From positions 2,824,271 through 2,888,270 of the forward strand of contig JAJVDF010000019.1 of NCBI GenBank assembly GCA_022410635.1: DNA of 64,000 nucleotides. Direction: 5' to 3'. Under the pieces are notes generated by a model that ran no database searches, was not told the DNA's origin, and saw only the letters and a list, made by a program, of their open reading frames with translations. The stretch comes from Tretioscincus oriximinensis. Lineage: Eukaryota > Chordata > Lepidosauria > Squamata > Gymnophthalmidae. Each line of letters starts with the position of its first letter. The first letter of the stretch is position 1. The translations under genes were made by a program, and so were the position numbers. Positions 48,041 to 57,904 of this stretch are shown piece after piece.

Positions 48041-50069
48041 TCCTGTTTCTCACAATTATGTTCACACAGGCTACGAGATGATGGAAGTTGGCTGCGAGAA
48101 TTCAGAGGTTCTCCGCAATGATGCCTGATTATCCCAGTAATAGTTTATCTTAGGATAAATGGCGTTTATTGCGGAAGGACTGCTGAAACACGCTTAACAT
48201 GTGTGCCCCGACCTTCCTCATGTCACTACAACTGAGGAATACAGCCTACGTTACCTTAAGAGCTATTCTAGGATGTACTTTAAATTAATCAGTTCAAAGA
48301 AACTAAACTGGGGGGATTAACAGTTTAGTCCAGTTCTCCAAGACTGAAGTTGAATTAAAAGTATGTTTCACCTTAGAGGGGAAAACTGTTTCATGATGCT
48401 ATGAACTGAGAGCAAACATATGACAATAGAAAAAATCATCAGTTTTATACTGAAAACAGCACCTGTATCCAGAACCCCACTTGCCTATTACACTATACTT
48501 ACATATTACAGAATAAACAATTTCTGGATTGCTTTATTTCAGAATATCCAACTAGAATAATTAGGTGGCATCTGGATTCAGATATAAATACACAGATATC
48601 AATACTAAGTTATTTTCAAATGAAGATGCTCCTTATCTGTCTGGTTGTCATTCTGTGCTTCTCAGTGTCTTCATTGGTACATGATTTGATTCAGAGAATT
48701 AGCAAGTATACATAATCAGAAATGGAAGCCATTTTAATCTGTGATAAAATGTACTTGCAGTCAGCTTAGATGTCTGTGGGGGAGACTGTGGAGGCAGAAC
48801 ATCACTGCTTTAGGCAAGGTGACAGGGATAATTACTTGCTATAATTCACACTTAATACCTTAACACTAGAGAAAGATCACATTATGTCCTTGATTTAAAC
48901 ATTCTCAACTTCGTTACATCATCCATCTATTTTTCCCTCAAATTGCAAAGAATAGACCTTCCTAGTCAAATAGTTTCGCAGTGTAGTCTTGAAACGTATA
49001 CTTTTTACAGGTTCCTTATGTTCTTGCAAAACCATCTTTGTCAGAAAGTCTGTAACAAAAAATGTATTTATCTCTCTGCTTGTCAGAGCAATTGGCATTT
49101 GAGGTGGAGGTTCTTGGCTTAGGCAATGGCATGAAGCATCTCCATGCTTTCATTCTATAATCTGGTTTATCCTTGAAGTGGATTTCTACTAGCGGCAGTT
49201 TATAAATGCTTAGGAGACTATTCAGCTACCATTTCAACAGGTTCAGTCCTGCTGCAGTGATAGAGATAAATGAGTCACACCTGAAAGCATTTGAAGATAC
49301 ACATGAAAAACTGTGAAAAGAGTATTGCAAGAAGGGTAGGGAAAATATATGATTTGTAAATAGAAAAAGCTAAAGGTGCTAGGTTATCATCTTCCAACAG
49401 CAGCAGTCAGTGTCTTGCTGGATATGCTTTCTAATGCCGTAGATCAGCTTTCCTAAACCTAGTGCCCTCCAGTTACTCTCAGGTTCAAACTCTGATCGCC
49501 TTGAATAGCATGGGAAATGTTCAGGAATAATAGCAGTTGGGTTGCTAGCTTGAGTATGCCATAGATAGCAAAAGGTCCNTTTTTTTAGTTGCTAATCAAT
49601 ATACACATGATTTTGCATACTTTCAGAGACTTTCACAAGTCGCCTAAATTCTCTAATTGTTTCATGGAAATTGCTCCTGTCATCCTATCATATAAGATCG
49701 TAACGTTGAAAATACATTGTAACATACAACAGGGTCTTTTTACACTGGTACGAAGGGTCTGAAATAATACATTATATAGCTGCTATATTCTGATATTTTT
49801 ATCCTTAATTTCCTTACTCCTCCCCTCCCCACCACCACTGTTATTCACCTAAGCCATCTTGTCTGCAATTGTAGTGGCTGCAAACTGAACTATAAGAACT
49901 TGCACAGACAGTCCCATCAAAGAGTGTCCACATTTGTAATAATAGACTCTTCAATATATCACACCAAACATGTTAAACCCTCTGAGTGCAACATTTGGCA
50001 TAAAATCTGGTTCCAAGGGAACTGATGATATGGATACAAGGAAAACAATAGCAGCAGGTGAGAAGAAAA
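48041..50069. other. unique DNA, nothing recognised
   Basis: No repeat family, exon or RNA gene seen over 2 kb. Confidence 0.4.
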
Positions 50070-50222
50070 AAACGAGAGAAAGTATTTTTTTCACACAAGG
50101 GGTCATTGGTCTATGGAATTTACTTCCAGAAGAGGAGGTGGTTGCTAGCAGCCTGGATAGCTTAAGGACAGGATTAGATACATTCATGGAAGCAAAGTGC
50201 ATGAGTAGCTATTTGGATGATC
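50070..50222 (+). mobile_element. CR1/L3-like LINE, part 1 (host of an L1)
   Basis: It translates as 'FFTQGVIGLWNLLPEEEVVA' and then '..SLDSLRTGLDTFMEAK', the conserved end of CR1 ORF2. It breaks at 'gtagctatttggatgatctt' and resumes at 51270. Confidence 0.85.
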
Positions 50223-51269
50223 TTTAAGGTATGGAGTCACTGGCAGTCTAAATTGATTAATAGCTAAAACCAAGATGCATCCGGATGCCCCTGGCTTCAT
50301 GTTTCAAAATTCTTGGTCACTTCTATATTGTGCTGATTTCATCTCACTTGAGAACTTGGATCTCATGGTGCTGGAAGCCCATTGGGCTAACAGCTCCCTT
50401 CAGACAAAGGCTGTCTCTCACACATTTACAGAATGGTGCTTGATCCCCAATTAAATATCTCGCCATCTCTAAAGACCTTTTGGGAAGTGGAATGTGGAAT
50501 TAGTATTCATGAAAAGACCTGGGGCAACATTCCAATTAGGTTGGTAAGCTCTCACAAATCTCAATCGGACACAGAGCTTTCTTTAAAAGTACTATATCAT
50601 TGGTATAAAACTCCAGTANTCATCTCCAGAATGTTCCATCACAGCAGCCCATTTTGTTGGCACAGTTACCATCAAGTGGAAACCTATCTATATATGTGGT
50701 GGGCTTGCCCTAAAATTGGAGTGTTCTGAGGGATGATTCAGGATTGCCTGAATCAAATGTTTCACTCTGACCTTTGTTTGGCCCCAGCACTGGTATTTTT
50801 GTTTGAATTGGTGGGGAACATGAGAGATTGGGGCATAGAGATGTAATCAAATGCTTAGTGACTGCAGCCAAATTTGAAATTGCCAGTCATTGGAAATAGG
50901 CCACCTTGCTCTCTAAAGAGGCCTGAATAAGCAGGGTGTGGCTGTTGGTACTGAATTAACTTTTACAAAGTCAGAAACTGAAAATGTCGGGCAATAGTCT
51001 CAGGTTAATTGAAAAATGGTCCCCCTGAGTGAAGTCCGCCTCAGAGGATGCTTCCCTTTATTCTCTGGAGTCCCACCAAAGGTACTTTCTTGACAAAAAA
51101 TTGAACTCAACATTTTCCTTTCTTCCTCTATTTCAGGACAATGATAATCATGTAATACAGTAATTTAGTTTGATTATTTAGGAATGTTTTCATTCAGTTT
51201 GATATATTACTGTGTACAGGACCAGTGTTGTAAAGCTTTAAACAAAATAAAGCTTTTTTTAAAAAAATA
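50223..51269 (+). mobile_element. L1 LINE, 3' fragment inserted in CR1
   Basis: The frame around 50433-50729 gives 'LSLKVLYHWYKTPV' and 'SPFCWHSYHQVETYLYMWWA' followed by CP, the C-terminal knuckle region of L1 ORF2 with two ligand residues lost (second Cys, His). Further frames with 'AKFEIASHWK' occur near 50870. It ends in AATAAAG and an A-rich tail (51247-51268). Multiple stops show it is old. Confidence 0.75.
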
Positions 51270-51402
51270 GCTGTTGGGATGGATTTCTTTATTGGCTCAA
51301 GGATGGAGAAATAGGCAGGATTCCTGTAATATCATTTGCAGGGAAGGTTTTTGCCTTCTTCCATTTGAGATTGCCCAAGTGCAATTGGTGGACTAGATGG
51401 GC
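51270..51402 (+). mobile_element. CR1/L3-like LINE, part 2
   Basis: CR1 resumes with 'tagctgttgggatggatttc', which repeats the sequence left of the L1, then runs to 'ttggtggactagatgggctctg'. Confidence 0.75.
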
Positions 51403-51912
51403 TCTGCAACATTTAGGTCATTTCAGCCTAGAAAGACAGAGTTTAAGATTGAACTGTATGAATCCATGTATGGGCTGGATAAGGTGAATGGAGAAAAAAT
51501 ATTTTCTCTAATTCACAACACTAGGATTGGTGGCAACCCTTGAAACTGATGAGCAGAAGAGTTAGGATAGGCAAGAGAAAGTATTTTTTTCACATAGCGG
51601 GTCTTTGCTTTATCTCCAGAAAGGGTGGTTGTGGATAGCAGCTTGGATAGCTTTAAGATAAGATTAGATAAGTTCATGGAATCCAAGATTATCAGTAACT
51701 ACTAGGATAGATTTCTTGATACTGCCTTTGAAAAGGAGCAACAGTAGTCTTCCAAAAGTATCATTTGCAGGGAGTTAAGAATAAGTGACAGTTTTGCTTT
51801 CTTCTTGGAANTGCCCAGGTACAATTCGTGGGTCACTGTGTGAGACAGAATGCTGGACTACATGGGCTATGGCCTGGTTCAATAGGGCTCCTCATAAGTT
51901 ATTATGTTCTTG
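51403..51912 (+). mobile_element. second CR1/L3-like LINE 3' end, head to tail
   Basis: It starts in the RT C-terminus ('tcatttcagcctagaaagac', 'gggctggataaggtgaatgg') and runs through the LWNLLP region to 'gctggactacatgggctatgg', 'cctcataagttattatgttcttg' with the 8-mer-type tail. Confidence 0.85.
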
Positions 51913-52095
51913 TGGGCTATGGCTCTTACACTGCGTCTGATGTACCCCCTTAAACCATGCTCATGCCTTGATACATTGAGAAGAGCATGAACAGCACATG
52001 ACCCAGGATTATCCACCTTTGTTTATCCATACAAATTGGAGTGATCGTTGATGTTTTTACATCACATTAAATGACTTGTAATCTTTTGTTTACAG
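51913..52095. other. unique DNA upstream of the microexon array
   Basis: No promoter is recognisable. It ends in the acceptor-like 'aatcttttgtttacag'. Confidence 0.35.
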
Positions 52096-52177
52096 GATCA
52101 ATGTAGAGAACAGCCAAGCCCAGAAGAACTTAGTTAGGGGCATCTAGTGGGAGAGACCCTTCTAGCTTTCCTCCCAG

Positions 52178-52935
52178 CATCTCAAAGAATATCATCCAGG
52201 TTAGTTCTGCGTTCGGGTGTGAATGGTTCTCTCCAGGCTCCCATGTCCAATATCCCCTTGTCTTCTGGTGTGAATGTCTTTAACCCTTTTGCCATCACAG
52301 CTTCTCCAAGAACTTCATCCAGGTTAGTTCTGCGTTCGGGTGTGAATGGTTCCCTCCTGGCCGCCAACTCCAAAATCCCCTTGTCTTCTGATGTGAATGT
52401 TTTAACCCTTTTGCCATCACAGCTTCTCCAAGAACTTCATCCAGGTTAGTTCTGCGTTCGGGTGTGAATGGTTCTCTCCTGGCCCCCAACTCCAAAATCC
52501 CCTTGTCTTCTGATGTGAATGTCTTTAACCCTTTTGCCATCACAGCTTCTCCAAGAACTTCATCCAGGTTAGTTCTGCGTTCGGGTGTGAATGGTTCCCT
52601 CCTGGTCCCCAACTCCAAAACCCCTTGTCTTCTGGAGTGAATGTCTTTAACCCTTTTGCCATCACAGCTTCTCCAAGAACTTCAACCACGTTAGTTCTGC
52701 GTTCGGGTGTGAATGGTTCCCCCCTGGCCCCCAAGTCCAAAATCCCCTTGTCTTCTGGTGTGAATGTCTTTAACCCTTTTGCCATCACAGCTTCTCCAAG
52801 AACTTCAACCAGGTTAGTTCTGAGTTCGGGTGTGAATTGTTCCCCCCTGGCCCCAAAGTCCAAAATCTCCCTGGCTTTTGATGTGAATGTCTTTAACTGT
52901 TTTGCCGTCCCAGTTTCTCCAACATCATCGTGCCA
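52178..52935 (+). repeat. tandem array of 122-123-bp units, each with a 22-nt exon-like cassette
   Basis: Units start at 52201, 52324, 52446, 52569, 52691 and 52814 (lengths 123, 122, 123, 122, 123, last partial). In each, 'tttaacccttttgccatcacag' (in two parts: tttaaccctttt and gccatcacag) precedes CTTCTCCAAGAACTTCAWCC plus AG, then 'gttagttctg'. Cassettes are at 52178-52199 (diverged), 52301-52322, 52423-52444, 52546-52567, 52668-52689 (donor weakened to CAC|gttagt) and 52791-52812. The 1-bp length differences lie in the spacer, not in the cassette. Confidence 0.9.
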
Positions 52936-52978
52936 GAACACTCTGAAAGATGACTAAATTCAATCCACTAATAATAAG
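52914..52978 (+). other. exon-like block A (possible start codon)
   Basis: Acceptor 'gttttgccgtcccag' and donor 'aataag|gtaaga'; 65 nt. It begins as a seventh, diverged cassette but has lost the GTTAGT donor and extends to a new one. It holds an ATG at 52950 with A at -3 that opens a spliced frame through blocks B-E. Confidence 0.35.
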
Positions 52979-53075
52979 GTAAGAAGAGCCGTTCCTTTGT
53001 CCTGATAACTGCCCTGGCTCCAAGTGCAGCCTTTTTGGAACTAAGTGGGTTCCCCCCTCTCTCTTTTCTTTGCAG

Positions 53076-53112
53076 CCTAACCAACGCTGAGTACGCCTGG
53101 GGTGGCTATATG
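53076..53112 (+). other. exon-like block B
   Basis: 37 nt between 'ctctcttttctttgcag' and 'atg|gtgagt'. Only one frame is open and reads LTNAEYAWGGYM, ending in phase 0. Confidence 0.4.
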
Positions 53113-53214
53113 GTGAGTTGGAGAGCACACTTTTCAATACAAGAAGCATTTTCTGTTAGATTCTGTTCTTGTCTACACTGTGGCCAAGTCCTAATCAGAT
53201 TTCTCCCTGCACAG

Positions 53215-53270
53215 TTTGCAGCCATCGAACATCTGACGACATCTGGCGGAAATGCATGTTTATATACAAG
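53215..53270 (+). other. exon-like block C
   Basis: 56 nt between 'agatttctccctgcacag' and 'acaag|gtaagt', a consensus donor. In phase with block B it reads FAAIEHLTTSGGNACLYT. A second frame has an ATG at 53252. Confidence 0.4.
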
Positions 53271-53368
53271 GTAAGTCCGATTGCCTCTTTTTATCAATTT
53301 TACATCCCAAACTGGACAGACAGATGAAAATCAACCCTTTGGAATGACTGTACGAATCTTTTTCTCAG

Positions 53369-53424
53369 GCACCATCAATATATTTTCTGTCTGGAAATGC
53401 TTAACTCTGGCCTTCTTAAACCAG
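53369..53424 (+). other. exon-like block D
   Basis: 56 nt between 'cgaatctttttctcag' and 'aaccag|gtaaga'. It is open in two frames: HHQYIFCLEMLNSGLLKP (in phase with A-C) and TINIFSVWKCLTLAFLNQ (in phase with the ATG at 53252). Confidence 0.4.
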
Positions 53425-53635
53425 GTAAGAATCTCTGCTTTCTTTCAATATTAGTTTATTTCTCTGCTTCCCAGATCTAAGCAGTTCCTCTGTTTCAGCC
53501 TAGCCAACACCAGACCAAAATAAGGGATATCTCTGTAAAGCAAGGCTTTGGAATCAACATAAGAGGGTTTTCTTCTTAGATTTTTTTTCTTGCTGTTCTT
53601 TTACATGCCGCTGATAAGTTTCTCTTCATTCACAG

Positions 53636-53727
53636 CCAACTGCTGACTATTTTGGAGAATGTATGGAGGCTTGGGTTGTCTATAAGGGGAAAGTGGAAGC
53701 CACACTATAGAATCCTTTATAGTCAAG
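53636..53727 (+). other. exon-like block E
   Basis: 92 nt between 'gtttctcttcattcacag' and 'gtcaag|gtaaga'. The A-D frame stops at 53644-53646. The alternative frame runs PTADYFGECMEAWVVYKGKV and stops at 53708-53710, 17 nt before the donor, a position that would not trigger nonsense-mediated decay. Confidence 0.35.
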
Positions 53728-53764
53728 GTAAGAAAAGATGACACTGCCTCTCCCATACCCAGTT

Positions 53765-53852
53765 GTGATGTTGCTTCCTGTTCTGCCCCTGGAAGTGATT
53801 TCGCTTTCTGTCCAGCCCCAGAAGTGATATCACTTCCTGTCCTGGCTTCTGA
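53765..53852 (+). repeat. three-copy 29-bp minisatellite
   Basis: Three tandem imperfect copies of 'gtgatNtNgcttcctgtcc' plus a C/G-rich end start at 53765, 53795 and 53824. It lies between block E and the next diverged cassette copy. Confidence 0.75.
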
Positions 53853-55020
53853 TGTTAATGTCTAGGTTAGTTCTGTGTTTGGGTGTGAATGGTCCCCTCC
53901 ATAACCTTGGCCCCTCTTGGTACAATTCAGAGAACTAGTGAAATAATACGAGACAGGGACTACTGTATGACACTAAAATTCATTCCTAATTTAGGCAGTT
54001 TTGTCATTAATGGGCAATTTTTCTGATTCCCACACATCACCCTTGCATACAAAGAGTTCCCTATCATTTTTTTAGGGTCCTATGTTGACCATTTCAAGAT
54101 AGGAATATTCCTTTGTATGAACAACAATTACTCCCTCCTGCCCCAGCCCATGTTCCTTGTTTCCAGCCTGTTATGGATGTCTTTAATTTTTCTTAATCTT
54201 CCATCTGCTTCAGTAACACCATACAAGTGAGTTCTGTATTTAAGTGTGACTGATGCCCTGCTTGACTTCTGTGCCCACTTCGTATAATTCAAAAATGTTA
54301 GAGAGAAGGATGTGTTTTGGCCTATTGTCCATGACTCAAAATGGCTTCCAATCTAAATTGGGATCGTAATGGCATATTTAGCCATGGCCATTTTAGGAGC
54401 AATCTTTATTCTTAAAGCAATGCCCCCCTCCCCCCACCCAATTTTCTGCCTAGCTCTTGGTATGAATATTTTTAACTCTTTTGCCTTTTCAGGTTCTTCA
54501 AGAACATCTTCCAGGTTAGTCATGTGCTTGGGTGTGAATAGTCCTTTCCCCAATATCTGGGTCCCCTTGGTAGAATTCAGATATGTTAGTCTGGATTAGA
54601 ATTCCCTGCAAGGGGGTCTAGTAGAGTGAGTTGCTAAAATTAGAGGCAAAATTAGAGGTTAATTTTCCCTACCCTATTAACCATCTTAGAATAGGGTTAT
54701 CACTTTTTCAGGTCCTTCAGAACCTTCCTGTGCCCCCCCTCACCCCCAAGTCCACCAGAACACATGCCTTTAAGGTATGTGAATGGTTCCCTCCTGGCCC
54801 CCAGCTCCAAAATCCCCTTGTCTTCTGGTGTGAATGTCTTTAACCCTTTTGCCATCACAGCTTCTCCAAGAACTTCATCCAGGTTAGTTCTGTGTTCGGG
54901 TGTGAATGGTCCCTTCCCCAGTCTTTTGCCCTCCTTGCTAGTATTCAGATAAGAGGAGCCAGTAGAGAGATTTCCAAATATTAGCAGGATGGGTCTTAGT
55001 TTGGGGTCCATTGTCTATGC
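53853..55020 (+). repeat. older diverged duplications of the cassette region
   Basis: Donor-like anchors 'gttagttctg' or relatives recur at 53866, 54227, 54515 and 54883, each followed by 'gt-tgggtgtgaatggtcc'-type sequence and then a 'ccccttggta.aattcaga' block. Cassettes at 54493-54514 (GTTCTTCAAGAACATCTTCC plus AG) and 54861-54882 keep the 22-nt length. The copy at 54214 is shortened to 13 nt and the one at 53866 has lost the cassette. Confidence 0.7.
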
Positions 55021-55049
55021 TTTGTTGCCTAATTTTCTTTCCTCTGCAG

Positions 55050-55370
55050 GTTTTTTTTCCTGAGTAGACAAGCTTCTTATCACTCCATTTTAAGAAGTGA
55101 ATCTGCTCTCCACATGCTGAAAGAAGGTTCCATCCCCCATGTTAACCCGACAGCGCAGGCCTAGCTGGTTGCCTGAATTGGAGCCGAGAAGGAATTTTCC
55201 CCTATTTGGTTCCAAATTGGCCCTGGGAAGAAATGGGGTTTTTTCGCCTTCTCTGCGCTGCCTTCTCCTTGGGCTGTTCCAGGTTTGCTGGCAGTTCAAG
55301 GGGAGTTAAAATGGGGGTCCCTTTGAGGCAACCTTCTTGTTTAATAAAAAAACTTTTTGAATTGCAATGA
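55050..55370 (+). other. terminal exon-like block, possibly LTR-derived
   Basis: The acceptor 'aattttctttcctctgcag' at 55031-55049 opens a 320-nt block ending just after AATAAA. The wording 'gagaaggaattttccccta', 'ccctgggaagaaatgggg' and 'ttttttcgccttctctgc' recalls a sauropsid LTR-retrotransposon terminus, and similar-looking sequence continues to about 55435. The polyadenylation signal may therefore come from a solo LTR. Confidence 0.35.
55343..55348 (+). promoter_or_regulatory. polyadenylation signal AATAAA
   Basis: Canonical hexamer followed within 30 nt by T/G-rich 'actttttgaattgcaatg' and 'tcctgtgtgg', a plausible downstream element. Confidence 0.5.
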
Positions 55371-55435
55371 ATCCTGTGTGGATGNGATTTTTGAGTTGGC
55401 TGCCTGGTTTTTCTCCTGAGGTTTGGGAAAATCTC

Positions 55436-55754
55436 TTTGGTGGAACTTAAATCTGAAGCACAATTAATAGGAAAATCTATGGAAAGAGATGAAACTCAGC
55501 TTCAACTAAACTGGTACAAGCATTCACACTTCGATACCAGTCCCATGTAGAAGATCCAATTTAATCTAAAACCACAAGAAACACAAGAAATGTCCATCCA
55601 GATTAGCAGCAGGTTCTCACAGCAGCCAACCAACTGCACTAGGATGCTCCACAAAAGAAGATGACTGCACAGCTTCCCTTGCTCATAATCTCTCAGCGCT
55701 TTGGTATTAGACCATCTCTCACCACTATCCAGACCAACAGCTCTTGAGAGCCTT
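55436..55754. other. unique DNA, nothing recognised
   Basis: No feature identified. Confidence 0.4.
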
Positions 55755-55960
55755 CTATGAGATGCAATTTGGTGCAATGGTTAAAGTGTCGGACTCTTAT
55801 CTGATAGTCTCCTGGTTTGATTCCCCACTCCTCCATGAAGCCAGTTGGCAGGCCTTGGGCCAGCCACAGTTCTTTATATTTCTTTATATTTCTCTCAGCC
55901 CTGCCTACTTCACAAGTATCTGTTGTGGAGAAAGCAGATAATTTTCCACCAGAGTGGCAA
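55755..55960 (+). mobile_element. Sauria-type tRNA SINE, 3'-truncated
   Basis: A box 'tggtgcaatggttaaagtgtcgg', B box 'tggtttgattcc', then 'ctcctccatgaagccagttgg', a local duplication of 'tttatatttc', and 'tgttgtggagaaagcag'. The LINE-derived tail is missing. Confidence 0.82.
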
Positions 55961-56084
55961 CTCTTGGCAGTCTTGTGTTCATTTCCATACCACCTTTGCC
56001 AAAAGCAAACAGAAAGGTGCAGAAGAATACATCAAAACAATGTAACAGATGCCTTATAAAAGCACATAAGAAACAAAGAACCCT

Positions 56085-57858
56085 GAAAAGTTGATTAAGG
56101 TAAATTATAAAGTATTATGGAAGAAAATCAAGAAGAAACTAAGTACCTGGCCAATTAAAGGGTGGCCTCTGATATCTAAGATAAGAGCTTATAAAATGAT
56201 GATCCTACCCAGATTTCTATATTTTTGTCAAACAATTCCTGGACAAATACCTCTGAATATGTTTAGAGAATGGGAAAGGGAGATAAAGAAATGGACGTTG
56301 CAGGATAGTATAAGACGAATCCCTAAGAGGACCTTCTTTTCTACCCAGGAACAGTTAGGATGGGGAACCCCCTGCNTACAAACATATTGGGAGACATTTC
56401 AGTTTTGGAAAGCGGTAGAGTTGGAACATAGAGGAGAATATAAGGTGGTGAAAATGGAATTAAGATTAAACGAAATGGAAAATTATACATTAATGAAAGA
56501 AAATATACCAAGACAACTAACTAACAAATGGTTACCACCATTTACAGCAACATGGAAAGTATGGCGCCAAATCCAGAGGAAATTCAAAATGGACTCTTAT
56601 AAAATTGCCTCATTAAAGATAATAAATAGTAATGGAGAAGAAAACTTAGCTAAATATGTACAGATGTTGAAAAATAAAGGAATAAGAACCATCCAAGACT
56701 TATATGAAGGAGGGGTCCCATGGACTATGGAGAGGTTGAGAGAAATGAGAGAAACACCTTTGCAATGGTTAACAGAAGCAGCAATATATAACTTTATAAA
56801 TAAACCACTAATAATACAAAAAATGAGAGAGACATTATNGGAGTATGAAAATTTAATACATAAAAAAATACAAGGTGGAAAATCATTAGTAGGAATACTT
56901 TATAAGCTAATAATTAAAGATAGATATAAAAATTATGATAGTATAAAACAAAGATGGATACAGGATTTAGACATGAATGAGGAAAATTGGGAAATATGGA
57001 GGAAATAATTTCTTTTAATTAAGTATAATAAATTTAGAGAGGGAGAACTTAAATTAATGACAAAGTGGTATAGGACGCCATCTCAATTATCACATATGCT
57101 CAGTACATCACCAATATGTTGGCACTGCAATACAGAACCAGGGACCTACATACATATGTGGTTTGAATGTATAGAAGTTAGGAGGTTCTGGGAACAGATT
57201 ACAGGGGAACTCACGAATATATTCCAAGTGAACATTCCAGTGGTAAGAGAGNTCCTTATAGGAAACAAGAACATAAGACAAATAGAGAGAGAAAATATAT
57301 ATATATTCAAACAAGGGATAAGGGCAGCGCATATTCAGATAGCAAGAGGATGGAAGGAGAAAGAAAAGTGGACCCTAGAAGCCTGGTATGACTATATGGC
57401 AGAAATTGTACTCTTTGACTTTTTAAGGGAAAGAAGGCTAAAAAGACTGGGAATTGTATCCCGTCCAGTATNGGANGTAAGGTGGAGGGCCTTCATTACC
57501 TACGTGATATTTCANAAGATGTATTCACCCACGGCATTTATGATTTACTGGATCCTGGATTTNAAAAGAATTACGTAAAATTTAGTTGGATATCCTCAAG
57601 TAGNGGGGGGGAGGGAGGGGAGCACTAATNGGTGAGGTGGAGGGTCATTTTTATGGTATGACATGTATTGACTAATGAGGGGGTCCAACATATATACGTG
57701 TGTACTTACTAGTGTGAATTTTAACATGTCATAATTTATGACATGAATGGAGTAATGGTTGGTTTCAACATATATATGTGTGTACTTACAAGTGTGAATT
57801 TTAACATGTCATATTTCATATATATCAATAAAGAAATTTATTAAAAAAAAAAGAAAAA
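56085..57858 (+). mobile_element. L1 LINE, 5'-truncated, ORF2 C-terminus and 3' UTR
   Basis: A single frame from 56091 to 57578 (about 495 codons) encodes the end of L1 ORF2, the endonuclease/reverse-transcriptase protein that copies L1 RNA into the genome. Visible blocks are 'WPLISKIRAYKMMILPRFLY' near the start, 'IPGQIP', and a late knuckle at 57114-57170 with ligands C-x2-C-x8-H-x4-C. Only one in-frame stop is seen (57006-57008), besides N-containing codons, so the copy is fairly young. The 3' UTR has a G-rich run at 57604-57620, two direct copies of a block of about 75 bp (57658 and 57741), AATAAA at 57827 and an A-rich tail at 57842-57858. The thumb/RT core, endonuclease and ORF1 are absent because of 5' truncation. 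Confidence 0.92.
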
Positions 57859-57904
57859 AGAAACATATTACATTGCACAGCAATAGAAACCTTAAATAAG
57901 ATAT

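Larger units (their letters stand above)
52096..55370 (+). ncRNA. candidate multi-exon transcript with a microexon array
   Basis: On the plus strand there is a long ordered series of segments bounded by good splice consensus. An entry block is 52096-52199 (acceptor 'tttgtttacag', donor 'gttagt'). Five tandem 22-nt cassettes follow within 52201-52813. Further blocks are 52914-52978, 53076-53112, 53215-53270, 53369-53424 and 53636-53727, then outlying 22-nt cassettes at 54493 and 54861, and a last acceptor at 55049 with AATAAA at 55343. Inter-block distances are mostly 97-102 bp, unusually short and uniform for introns. No promoter or 5' exon is identified and no protein family is recognised. 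It could be a lncRNA, a short-protein gene, or splice-like sequence spread by tandem duplication. Transcription has not been shown. Confidence 0.35.

Noticed and set aside
47568..48121. Long poly-Leu and poly-Glu reading frames on both strands
   Set aside because: They translate the TTC/GAA microsatellite and the N gap. There is no real protein.
52178..52935. CRISPR-like regularly spaced repeat
   Set aside because: The whole 122-bp unit is repeated, spacers are not unique, and the context is vertebrate repeat DNA.
56091..57578. Host gene of about 495 codons
   Set aside because: Motif order, the C-terminal knuckle, G-rich 3' UTR and A tail identify a truncated L1 ORF2.
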